64,000 bases of DNA, taken from NCBI GenBank assembly GCA_022494885.1, contig JAGVSM010002902.1:1-64000 (forward strand), given 5' to 3'. The notes below the pieces were generated by a model. The model searched no databases. It worked only from the letters and a program-made list of their open reading frames with translations, and had not been told where the DNA came from. The translations under genes were made by a program, and so were the position numbers. Of this stretch, positions 54,501 through 64,000 are shown piece after piece. The stretch is from Micrasema longulum (taxonomy: Eukaryota > Arthropoda > Insecta > Trichoptera > Brachycentridae). The first letter of the stretch is position 1; the number at the start of each line of letters is the position of its first letter.

Positions 54501-55133
54501 ATATTCAATGCCAGTGGCTCTCGGTCGGCGGCCCGCATAGTAAAAACTATTTTCTTATTATAAATACATGATATTAGGTGCTAACCATAGAATTAAGAAT
54601 AGTCCAGAAGGTGGGTAGAATCATATTTGAATACATCGGACTGTGTCCAAAAAACCCCACTTTGCCCCACCTTCGCCGCGCGCATGCGTGAAGTCGCCGC
54701 GTAATGTAGCCAGATCGCGAAAAATATATTCATACTGACTGAAATATTTCACCTACATACTAGGCAACGCTTGAAAATATTTTTCAATTTCTATACTTTT
54801 TCTTGGACCAGGTGGATTTATTATCAATTTTCTAAGTTTGTGCAAATTTTGCCTAAAAATATTTTCGATATTATGAAATACATATTTATTTTTAAAGTTA
54901 ATTGTCCTTGGACTGGCCCTGGGGTGCTACTCTGAATCTTCTCGCGGGGGTACAGAGTGGCTCATTTGTGATTTTTTTATTTTTTGCATGCCACAACACT
55001 TTGCTTCATATATGGCCAGACCGATGAGTAAATGTCAAATTTAAAATAAACAGTTTTATAATTGAGATTTTTTTATTTTTTTATTATTTTTTTAAGCAAG
55101 TTTTAAACATATTTCACCAATTCAAATTTGTTG

Positions 55134-55361
55134 CAACAGAGAGGGAAAACACCTTTGAGAAGGGAATATGGAAGTCTAGGCATTTACAGGGCTTAAGACC
55201 TGTCATCGGCTGGTTTAAGTGGCCACTTTAGAAGAGTTAAGGGATGTTTAAACATAGGCAGAATGGTGAATGTTACACAGTGTGTAAAGTAGCCTTCCAT
55301 ATTCCCTAGACTTCCATATTCCCTTCTCAAAAATGTTTTCCCTCTCTGTTGCAACAAATTT
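55134..55361. mobile_element. foldback MITE, best-preserved palindromic copy
   Basis: Left arm AAATTTGTTGCAACAGAGAG, GAAGGGAATATGGAAGTCTA; right arm is its reverse complement (TAGACTTCCATATTCCCTTC, CTCTCTGTTGCAACAAATTT). Arms are about 55 bp with two or three differences, and the whole is 228 bp. The centre carries GGCAGAATGGTGAATGTTAC and CCTGTCATCGGCTGGTTTAA, the blocks seen as isolated halves elsewhere in the window. Confidence 0.85.
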
Positions 55362-55439
55362 AAATATGAACAACTCCCTAGGGAGGGAATTCAGCCAGTC
55401 TGCAAGCATTTGGACATACTCAAAACATTGTTGATATTT

Positions 55440-56330
55440 CACAACAATTAAATTAATTTGATTGAATAAACATATTATTCTGCAAAATAGTAAAACATTT
55501 CAAATTAAAACTGTCGATCGATTATCAGACCCATTGTTTATTAAGATTAATGTTAAATAATTATTAAAGTATAAAACATTAAAAAAAAACAAAAAAATTC
55601 AAATAATTCCGTTAGTCTACACAGAATAAAAAATATTTTTATTTTGACAGGAATTATGTTCAGGTCTGAAAGGGTTAATATAAATAAAACTCATTCGTAG
55701 GATGAAATATTTTATTTGTGTCAAATAAAATATAAAATGTTCATATAAATTGTTGAAATGGAACAATAATAATATAATGTGATTGAATGAATTAATCTAA
55801 TTAACCATTACATTGTCTCTAATATTATGACTGTGTGCTTTGTGAGACTGCCAATATACTTAATACATTAAAACAAAGTGGTTTATATTATAACTGTTAT
55901 GAAACTCAAAGTGGATGTCGTACTGTGAAATTAATTAAAATCCTTAGATTTTCACAGCCGTTCAAATGCACATGGTTTGCGCTTTGCAACAACACAACCC
56001 CCATCGGCAGAGTGCGAACGACACATGTCATCATGTCACCATGTCACCATGTCACAATAACCCATACAAAATCAACGTGCATTGTGAAAATAACCACTTC
56101 AAAAGTTATTTCAGATGGGGAAGTTTCGTCCGAAATTACGGTTTTTTTCAATGTTTTCTAGGACATAATATAACAAAAGAAATATTTTCATAAGGAAGTT
56201 TGTTCATACTTAAAATACGGTATTTTTTCACAAATCAGGAATAGCATTGAAATTTAGAGCGGATTTTTACAATTCTAGTAATATAACTATTAATGTATAA
56301 AAAGCTTATCTTAAATGTTATCAATTATAA
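55440..56330. other. AT-rich stretch, no gene
   Basis: Low-complexity AT-rich sequence with a small triplicated CACCATGT block (56,032-56,055). Short open frames here have no recognisable domain. Confidence 0.4.
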
Positions 56331-56560
56331 AATCCCTAAATTTTGTAAATGAGGTCTAGAATTACAATCATCCATGCGCTTAGTAGCTGCAAGACGTGTT
56401 GTTATCTTACTCCTTTTTTTTATTAATATTATTAATTTTTTAAAATGTCATTAATACTCAGACCACTTAGACTAAATTTCTTTGTCATTTTTAAAATGTG
56501 TAAATACGGGCTAGATTTCTTATTGTCCGTACGCTATGTAGCTGCAAGACATGCTGTAAT
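56330..56560 (+). repeat. copy of the GCAGCTAC-type subrepeat
   Basis: GGTCTAGAATTACAATCATC, CCATGCGCTTAGTAGCTGCA and AAGACGTGTTGTTATCTTAC match 47,885-47,945 of the right arm of the 2-kb inverted repeat, followed by a second unit (TATGTAGCTGCAAGACATGC). Confidence 0.75.
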
Positions 56561-56699
56561 CGTAAAATCGGGAGTTGCGTACTGAGCGACGTCTACAAAG
56601 AAACTAAGGGGTCAAAACGTAAAACTACTCCTTTAAGAGTAGTTTAGTCGCCTTCTGTTTGATGCGCGTATGCGGTTTCTGGACTATTTTTAATTCTAT

Positions 56700-57535
56700 A
56701 TTTTCCACGATATTCCGGATTTGCGAAAATTCTTTACTGTGGCGAAAATACTTTAAAATGTACGACAAAAATTGTAAAAATTCACATATTCACATAGTCG
56801 TCAAACACAAACGTCATTTTGGAAAATTCCGCGGGTTCCATAGACAAATTAGGCGGGAAGAAAGATCACAAGTAAAATTGAAAGCGAAAATTTAAAAAAT
56901 CTAAATCATGAAATAAAAAATACTAAACGTCTCCATGGGAATATTAAACTTTTTGTAACTAGCATAAATATTTGAAATAACAATTTCATTATCAATGTTT
57001 TTTAACGAGATATAAATCATTTTCCCGAAACATTAAATATTTAAGATGTATAGCCATAACAACATATTGTATTACAATATACATATAATTAATGTGTATG
57101 TTATATGTAAATCACAAAGCGTACATTTTGACATAAATGAAAATATATTTACAATGTTTGAATTCATTCAAATGTTTAAATAAATAATATTAACAAATAT
57201 TTGGCTACTTATAACTCCCTTTGCTAAAACCTCTACGAGTTTTTTACTTGAATTCAACAAATAAAGGTGGCAAAATGATAATTATGCCATTGTTATTTCT
57301 GAAAACATTTAAAACTAGATTTTACTTAGTTGTTTTTGGGAATGAATCTTTGTTAGCCCGGTGTTAACTGCTCCCCTGTAAAAATGATTATTTTGAGTTG
57401 TGCCACTATTATTCCCGGGGTGCAAAATTATCATTTTTACAATGAAAATAAGACAGTTTTATTGATTAGAGCACTCTGAGCAGAAAGGGTTAATCACTTT
57501 AAATAAGATGTTTTTAAAAAAGGAATAACTTTCTA
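56700..57535. other. AT-rich stretch, nothing recognised
   Basis: No coding or repeat structure identified beyond short AT runs. Confidence 0.4.
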
Positions 57536-57539
57536 TTAT

Positions 57540-57690
57540 AGACTCCTCAGCAGGTGGGAAAAAGACGACATGGAAGAAAAATAACCGTTCTTGGATTTTT
57601 TTCTTGCAAATGACGGGAACCGAACCCGCAACGCCAAGTTCACAGTTGGCCGTCTAACCAACTGCGCCACGGCGCCTGTCAATGAATCAT
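57540..57690 (-). repeat. SINE family D
   Basis: Minus strand: GGCGCCGTGGCGCAGTTGGT (A box), TTAGACGGCCAACTGTGAAC, B box GGGTTCGGTTCCC, then TTGCAAGAAAAAAATCCAAG and a CCCACCTGCTGAGGAGTC 3' part. The head is the most tRNA-like of all in the window. Confidence 0.8.
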
Positions 57691-58360
57691 TAAATCAATT
57701 AAACTAGTAACAAAAAAGTAAATGATGGTTTGCATCCTATTCAAAACACTTAGAAATAGTAAAGTATTTTTGTAAAATCTTTACACAATGGAAAGTGTTT
57801 TTTTTACTATAAAAATCATGTTTTTGGCCAAGTCAAGATGAAATACAGAATATTTATATACATGCGTATTTTAAAACAAACAGTGTAAACATATTGCGAT
57901 ACGTTTAAACATGCATTGACATGCAAACAAACTGTCACTAAAAATGTAAAGTTATTAATGTTTAATGAAAAAATTCTGACCGCCTCCGTGTAACAGATGA
58001 TCAAGGTGCATATTTGGGATAAAAAAGTAGTACCTATGAACCATCGAGTGGTAAATAATCATATCACATTTACTCAAAATTTATGAAAACTGTTTTATTT
58101 CAATTACTATAGAAATAAAAAATGAGTGAGAATACACTTTTAATTCAATAATAAATTACAAAATATTTTCAATGACAAACTGTAATGCGTTTTTTTTTGT
58201 TTTCACTTTTTATACAGTTTATTTATGGCAAATAATAAAGGATTGTATAGATCTTCAAATGCATAATTCTAGAATGTGATGTGATTGAAAATCTCTTTTG
58301 ATAACTTATAACAGTGTTTTTCAACCTACAAAGAGGGTTTTAGGCCAGTGTAGGACTGTT

Positions 58361-59200
58361 GGCTTCGTGGCATAATGGTCAGCGCATTTGTCTACCGTGC
58401 AAGAGGTCTCGGGTTCGATTCCCGACATGGTTAATATAAAATATTTCTTTAAAAGGGTGTTTTTTTTTACACTAGAATATTTTTCATAGTCCCTGGATTG
58501 GTCCCCTTCAGAGAGGGTTACCTTTCTTTTTTCCTTCAATCCATCAACGCTTAAAATCTTCTTGGGTTATCCCTGATCACTGGACTCTGCAGTTTTTATC
58601 AGGTCATGGTAAATTTAATTACAAATTATTTGTTTTTAATATTATTGATTCCCCTTTGTGCTGCTGCGAATATCCTAATCAGTCACATGAACACATCCTG
58701 CGGTCTTGTCCCTTTCCCCCTCTCTACGATTACCGAATGGAGCTTCTCGCTACTATCCGTAGCCCTGTTATAGGTCCTGTTGGATTTACAGATCTGTGGC
58801 TTCCAAAAAGAATTTTGAGGCTTTTAAAAAGTTTTGTAATCATTTCAATGAATTATGTCTAATCAGTTTAATCCCAGACAGTAAAGAATTTACTTCCCTC
58901 TTTTCTCAATTCAATAAGTACATGTTATGTACTTCTGGATTACCATCTTTTAGCACAAGGACTCTAAGGCTACCAGATTATAGAGAGCTCCTTCGGGCAG
59001 CTTTTCTCATTCGGCAACGAGCAACTTTTCCGTGTATGCGGGCACTGCCAAGGAGACTTATGTCCTCAGATGCGGTGTGCGGTATGTGGTGGGCAAGCAA
59101 GTCTCTGGACTGGTATCTGAAGCGTAAAACTGATCGTCTTACCTTCATGTAACAAAGATGATCAAGGTACGCTGCGATTGGTGTACCAATGCAGTAGCCC
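58361..59200 (+). repeat. SINE family A interrupted by a retroelement fragment
   Basis: The head and first body part run 58,361-58,508 (A box CGTGGCATAATGGTC, B box GGGTTCGATTCCC). The rest of the body resumes at about 59,095 (CTGGACTGGTATCTGAAGCG to GGTGTACCAATGCAGTAGCC). At the break the 13-bp SINE segment TCCCTGGATTGGT is present twice (58,490-58,508 region and near 59,097 as TCTCTGGACTGGT), as expected for a target-site duplication made by the insertion. Confidence 0.75.
58510..59094 (+). pseudogene. Jockey/R1-type retrotransposon C-terminal fragment inside the SINE
   Basis: Plus strand: FLSGHGKFNYKLFVFNIIDS, PLCCCEYPNQSHEHILRSCP (a C-x-C...H...C zinc-binding motif after RNase H) and a following ELLATIRSPVIGP. 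After a frame change come NKYMLCTSGLPSFSTRTLRL and AAFLIRQRATFPCMRALPRR. It is a dead 5'-truncated copy. Confidence 0.7.
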
Positions 59201-59214
59201 TTGAGACTGTTCAT

Positions 59215-60220
59215 TTTTTAACGTTTAAAGAAATAGTTGTTCCTTTTTTGAGACGCAAATAATCAAATAATTATTGAATTGGTCTACGTATTTTAATTTT
59301 ATTTTTATGTCCATCATTGAAGAGAACATTAGTTCACATTTCACATAGGTAGGATGTGGCAAATGATACTAATGTATGAAGATCCAGAAGACGTCAATCG
59401 TATGCAAATTAAATTCCAATAAAGGAATCTGTACCTCAGAGGCAGACGGATGCAAATCCAGAATTTGATGAAATGACATTTCGATTTTCGTATCCAGTTT
59501 AGGATAGTGTCCATTGATTTTGAAGAAATGTAAGTCTTACAATGAAAGAACCAATGTATTAAGATACTGAAAATACAAATTAACGCTATAAATTATTAGA
59601 AATCACTTAGAGAAAGTAGATTCTTTTGAACATTTGACGTTTGGATGAGCATCCGTCTGAGGCAGATATAAATCTTGTATACATCTGTTGTTGTTGACAG
59701 TCCACCGCACCTGCTTTTACCTTGCACTTGATTTCTTGATTAAGTATAATATGGTTTCAATATAAAGAAAATTCAATATATCGTTGTTGAAATCACTGAA
59801 ACGCGAGTTGACATATTTTCAAAGAAATATTTGCATTCTGAGATGTAAATAATTCAGTATTAGAAAATGGGCACCTCTGGCCGTGAGTCCGCAACACTAG
59901 CCACAGGACCGCAATTAAATTAAGGTCCTATAAGGTATTAAGGTCAATCATTTTTTATTCGTATTTAAAAAGCCTGAAAAACACTGCTTATACTAACCGG
60001 AAATTCAAACACAGGCTTAAATAATAAATAATATTTATTTCCCCGCTATCTTCAGAATATTCAACAATTTAATTAAACATTGAGGCAATTTAAAGAACAT
60101 AAGCTACCATTAAAATTTCAATTAAGATGTTTTCATTTCAACAAGTCAAAAGTCTCATTAAGACTTTTGTAATTGTTGGTTTAGAAAAGCGTTTATGATC
60201 AAGGTGTTCAAACCTCCCAA
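59215..60220. other. AT-rich stretch, no gene
   Basis: Contains a short SINE C head relic on the minus strand (59,873-59,920, GTCCTGTGGCTAGTGTTGCG). No other feature recognised. Confidence 0.4.
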
Positions 60221-60221
60221 T

Positions 60222-60479
60222 ATATGAACCGTGTTCAGGACAAAGGCATCAAACCACAATTTCGGAAAAAGCGGTTTTATTATTTCTACTGTGTAGATGA
60301 TTGCGTAGGTTTTATACACATCTCGGTAAAAGGATTCAGGTCAATAGACGTTTGCAGTTCAAATCCTTTTGCTAGAATGTCTATAAGACCTACGCAATTA
60401 GTTTAAAACACATTTGAAATTAGGAACCGCATTTTTCAGAATTGTGGTTTGAAGCCTTTGTCCTGAACACGGTCGATAT
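60222..60479. mobile_element. foldback (palindromic) element, about 258 bp
   Basis: The ends CCGTGTTCAGGACAAAGG (60,229-60,246) and CCTTTGTCCTGAACACGG (60,455-60,472) are exact reverse complements. Pairing continues inward through TCAAACCACAATT, AATTGCGTAGGT.TTATA and AAAAGGATT to a short loop near 60,350. Nearly the whole sequence is one imperfect hairpin. No second copy was seen in the window. Confidence 0.85.
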
Positions 60480-62060
60480 GCCGATTCAAATGTATATCTA
60501 GTAATGCACTCGTGACAATATCATGTTACCATTGGTTGATATGATTATCCATACTTATCCTATACTTTGACTCGAATAATTCTTCATTGTATTTTTTTAT
60601 AACTCGTTTACTCTATAACAACTCCGCTAAACACGATATTTTGACAGCAACCATTTTTAGATCAGTTTTCATTTCATAAATCTCAAAATAAAATAGCAGT
60701 TATTCTGCGTGACAATTTAATATCTAATTACATGAAATTCTTAATCAATTTGTGACATACCTAAATGATGTTTTATTTACTGATCTAACATACTTAAGAA
60801 TTCTGAATTTAATTACATAGGTCACAAAGTACAAAAGAGTGATAGGAAAATAATAACTGTGGCACAATTTGATCTTACAACTTTCACAGTTTGCCTTAAA
60901 AAAATTATTGACATTTAAAAATTTTCTTTAAAAAATAATTACGTATAATTGTATTTTGTGACAGTAAGTTAAAGCAAAAAGGACACAGTTTTTTATAACT
61001 ATTCGATAGCATGAATTGTAAATTTAAACTTAAAAATGTAACAATAAATAAACGGTACAACTACATTTAAAATAAACATTAACATAAATTTACAAAACTT
61101 ACAACGATCTTGTCAAATAAAAAATGACTACAAGATGCCTAAAATTGTTTTTACGTAGTGTAAATTAATATAAACTATGACATTTATTGTTGTTTGAAGC
61201 AGTGGTAAAACATCTTGCAAACAAACACAGTGCTTATAAAAAAGTGCTCACAATAATTTTTGCATTCACAAAAATGCGAAAGTAGACTTATCTATATTTT
61301 ACGAAGCTCCATTATCCATTGCACGATAAAACTTCCCATTTGCCAAAAACATCAAATCAAGTGACAATTTTCACAACATTAACCGACTGTTGACTATTAA
61401 ACATATTTAATGGGATTAGATTTCAATCACTTTAGTTGAGACCACTCACTAACAATGCTCCGTGTCAATTTCACTAAATACATGATTTAATATGGACATT
61501 TTCAATAACCATCAAATATATATTCCTACTGAGATTTTAATGGATTGTAAGTTGACTTAAATATGTATTATGATTATATTAAATTACATCTACAAAGGAA
61601 ATCTGTACCTAAGATAATTATGTAACAGTGATGCACACATGCAAAAAGAACTCTACGACTCGCAGCCAGAAAGCGATTCTCAAAATGCAAATCATCTCAC
61701 ATCAAAATGTCTGTTATTTATGATAATTATATTACATAAATATCTTGGAAAACTTGCAAAACCTCGAGTAGATAAATCTTAATTATAAAATATGTTACAC
61801 ACTAATACGGAATGATGTTCATCCAAGTTGGTTTCATTTTCTTAAATACTAATTAAGAAAAAGTCTACGAATTCGGTAGTCGAAAGAGAGAAATTTGAAA
61901 TACAATACTGATAGCAGTCCTCAAAGATTAATATACGCAATCCAATACAATCGAAGGAAACTAACAAATGTAATTATTTAACAGACCGAATGTATTCATT
62001 CAACTATTCAAATCATTGTTATGTATTTATTTTCGGTAGTTGTACAAATAAAATTTGAAC
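60480..62060. other. AT-rich stretch, nothing recognised
   Basis: Uniform AT-rich sequence without ORFs, repeats or splice-like exon structure that I can support. Confidence 0.5.
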
Positions 62061-62066
62061 ACCTAG

Positions 62067-62354
62067 TTATACCTTAACTAATAAACAAAATATATACAAA
62101 AATAAAACATTGTTATAAAATCCAAACGCTTTCCTGTATCTACCTATATGGATGTTTGTAACAAGAATCATCGATACCCCACGAAATGATGCGATAGACC
62201 CAGCGTCCTTGATTTCTTTTGGCAACTCATTAAACATCTTAAGTCCTCTATGATACAAATTGTTCCGAGTCACCTGGATTCTTGTTCTGAAGAGTCTGAA
62301 ACCTTCACCCCCTCGTAAAATAGCGATGAATTTCGTTATTACGCTGGTCACCAC
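62067..62354 (-). pseudogene. retrotransposon C-terminal fragment
   Basis: Minus strand: LRGGEGFRLFRTRIQVTRNN, LYHRGLKMFNELPKEIKDAG and SIASFR. It matches the R.NLY.RGL..FN.LP.EIK motif ending many non-LTR ORF2 proteins. Confidence 0.7.
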
Positions 62355-63019
62355 AAAACCTGTATTTGGGCGATAATTTATTTAAATATTTAGATTCCTT
62401 ATCGTTGAATAAATTTCCCATCTAGATGTATTTCCACAATTACCAAATCATACTTATATCCTTCTTAAAGGATTGCGTATAAAATCTAAGTGGCGCTGGG
62501 TAAGACACATCATAGATAGCGCTTTTTTCAATAAAAATCACACCAAGAAATACCCGCCCTATACAATAGAAAATACTAAGCTTTACAAATGTTTGCATAG
62601 ATCCCAGGAAACAGCTAACTAAATACGCAATACATATTAAGACGAATTAACACATTGCGCCGCTTAATTTTTTATTTTAATTGCGTAGAAAGCCGGAAAA
62701 TGACAATTCTGTCTTGTTTTACAAATGCAAGTATTCAGAATACGACACATTTAGTATTTGAAAGAAAAAAAATCACTCATTTAAAAATAATTATAGAAAT
62801 TGTGTCTTATAATGTCGAGTATAGCTCGACATAGGAGTTGAGTTGGTGTATTAAATATGATGACGAGCCACAGATAAATTACGATTATGTACTTAAAATG
62901 TAATACTACAAAACATGTTTCATAATGACTTTTGTTTTTGAGAGGTTTATAACTTCAAATAATATTTCTATTGCCAAATTTTTAAGCTTACTGGATCGTA
63001 ATTTATTGATGTAAAGACT

Positions 63020-63495
63020 TTTTATATGCTTGAAAAGACAAGTCTATGAATCGTGCATATTGCCGGTGACAACATACGGACTAGAATCCATGTCTATAAC
63101 ACAAAAAAGTAGCCAGAAATTAAAATGCACGCAACGATCCATGGAAAGACAGATGCTCGGTGTATGTCTAAGAGACAAAATAAGAAATGAAGAAATAAGG
63201 CGCCGAACCGGAGTCGTGGATATCATGGATCGTGCTGCGAAATTGAAATGGCAGTGGGCAGGACACTCGGCGAGGCAAAATGCTGGCAGGTGGACACCCA
63301 GAATAATAAAGTGGAGACCGTAGGCAAACAAAAGAAGTGTTGGAAGGCCACAGAAAAGATGGGTCGACGACATTGCCTCTATTGCCGGTAAAACGTGGAT
63401 GATGAAAGCGGGTGATAGGAAGGAGTAGAGACGTTTGGAAGAGGCCTTTATCCAGCAGTGGAGAGAATAAGGCTGCAGAAGAAGAAGAAGAAAGA
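63020..63495 (+). pseudogene. RTE-like non-LTR retrotransposon 3' end
   Basis: Plus strand: YESCILPVTTYGLESMSITQ, QRSMERQMLGVCLRDKIRNE, EIRRRTGVVDIMDRAAKLKW and QWAGHSARQNAGRWTPRI, then after a stop SVGRPQKRWVDDIASIAGKT. This is the C-terminal signature of RTE-type ORF2 in insects. The 3' end is a (GAA)n run (63,477-63,494). Confidence 0.85.
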
Positions 63496-63809
63496 CTTTA
63501 TTCTTTCTAAACATGTGTCAACCGCATGTCACAATTTACAAATAAAATTAGACACTTACACAAAATGGTCAATTATACTGAACCTATTTTGAATTTAGTT
63601 TGAGACAACAATTTACACATTTTTTATTTACCTTGATTTTATTCGCCATTTTGGGCAAATGCGGATGCGCGTGGCTCGGCATCTTGACAGATCAAACGAG
63701 TTTCAAAAAATTTTCGACGTAAAACCGGGTAATGAAAAATGTAAAAAACGCGAATTAAGGGGATATTTGAATGAGAATGTATGGGAAAAAAATGGGACCT
63801 GAACATTTC

Positions 63810-63864
63810 GGCGTAAAAAGTGGAAAAACGTAAAATTGAGGAACGTAAAAACGAGGTTCCACTG
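63810..63864. mobile_element. single pogo/Tigger-like terminal repeat
   Basis: The segment ends AACGTAAAAACGAGGTTCCA then CTG and TA. Read inward from the right it starts CAGTGGAACCTCG, the characteristic end of pogo/Tigger-type transposons next to their TA target. The opposite end was not found in the window, so this is a solo or truncated end. Confidence 0.5.
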
Positions 63865-64000
63865 TATACTAAATGAAAAAATTGGCTTCCCGGAAACCAT
63901 GAATCTATCACAAATTAGTAAGTTCACATTTTTTAAAACCATTTTTATTACATTTTCGAGAAACTTTGCCATACAACTAAATGCTCTAATTTTTACCGCA

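Larger units (their letters stand above)
54589..56696. mobile_element. TIR element (GAATTAAGAATAGTC ends) with nested insertions
   Basis: Left end AGAATTAAGAATAGTCCAG and right end CTGGACTATTTTTAATTCT are inverted repeats and match the ends of the element at 25,755-26,554. The left block TTTGAATACATCGGACTGTG and the right block GTTGCGTACTGAGCGACGTC are also shared. The 2.1-kb interior holds a foldback-family half (about 54,735-54,850), a complete foldback MITE (55,134-55,361) and a copy of the 46-48 kb subrepeat (56,330-56,560). The span therefore reads as one element enlarged by later insertions. Confidence 0.6.

Noticed and set aside
55835..56193. Small gene around the CACCATGT triplication
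   Set aside because: Open frames arise from a short tandem repeat; no recognisable domain or supporting signals.
57600..57690. tRNA gene
   Set aside because: A and B boxes are clear, but the same head with the same non-tRNA 3' extension occurs at 51,925 and 47,330, so it is a SINE head. The acceptor stem also does not pair.
63639..63972. Minus-strand proteins near the right edge
   Set aside because: Open frames fall over the repeated CGTAAAA-type sequence of a pogo-like terminus and have low-complexity Phe-rich composition.

Overview
The window is AT-rich, intron-rich, repeat-laden animal DNA, most probably from a lepidopteran (moth or butterfly). The evidence is two complete insect beta-1,3-glucan recognition protein (betaGRP/GNBP) genes plus the repeat load: tRNA-derived SINEs, 5'-truncated non-LTR retrotransposons, a Helitron, TTAA-flanked and mariner-like DNA elements, and many foldback elements. 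There are no operons, CRISPR arrays or rRNA genes, and the tRNA-like sequences read as SINE heads.

Layout. 1-18,800: repeats, with one clear single-copy signal, a very GC-rich probable first coding exon on the minus strand (5473-5689) and a CpG-rich candidate promoter upstream of it (about 6360-6780). 18,872-31,963 (+): betaGRP gene A, eight coding exons, 489 codons. 31,964-34,944: short intergenic region with a dead retrotransposon and a Helitron end. 34,945-54,410 (-): betaGRP gene B, eight coding exons, 488 codons, convergent with A. 54,411-64,000: repeats only.

I reconstructed both genes from GT/AG sites and reading frame. Their seven introns have the same phases in the same order (1,1,0,2,1,1,0), so they are duplicates that now face each other tail to tail. 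Each has a signal peptide, an N-terminal glucan-binding domain (CBM39 type), a linker and a C-terminal GH16-like domain lacking the catalytic E-x-D-x-x-E motif. Both therefore look like secreted, non-hydrolytic pattern-recognition receptors that would bind microbial beta-glucan and feed the prophenoloxidase and Toll cascades.

The most unusual non-protein signal is a set of small hammerhead-ribozyme-like motifs (about 43 nt) with one shared architecture: stem I, a core near CUGANGA, one bulged base, stem II, GAA, and a 6-nt palindromic stem III (AGCGCU, ACCGGU or ACGCGU). One (43,220-43,263, minus) keeps every core base and a 6-bp stem I. Another is split in two by a CR1-like insertion. Two more sit, inverted, in the arms of a 0.5-kb perfect-looking palindrome. 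Such ribozymes are known from Penelope-like retroelements; here they sit on elements with no visible protein.

All positions and translations were read by eye. No database search or folding program was run.
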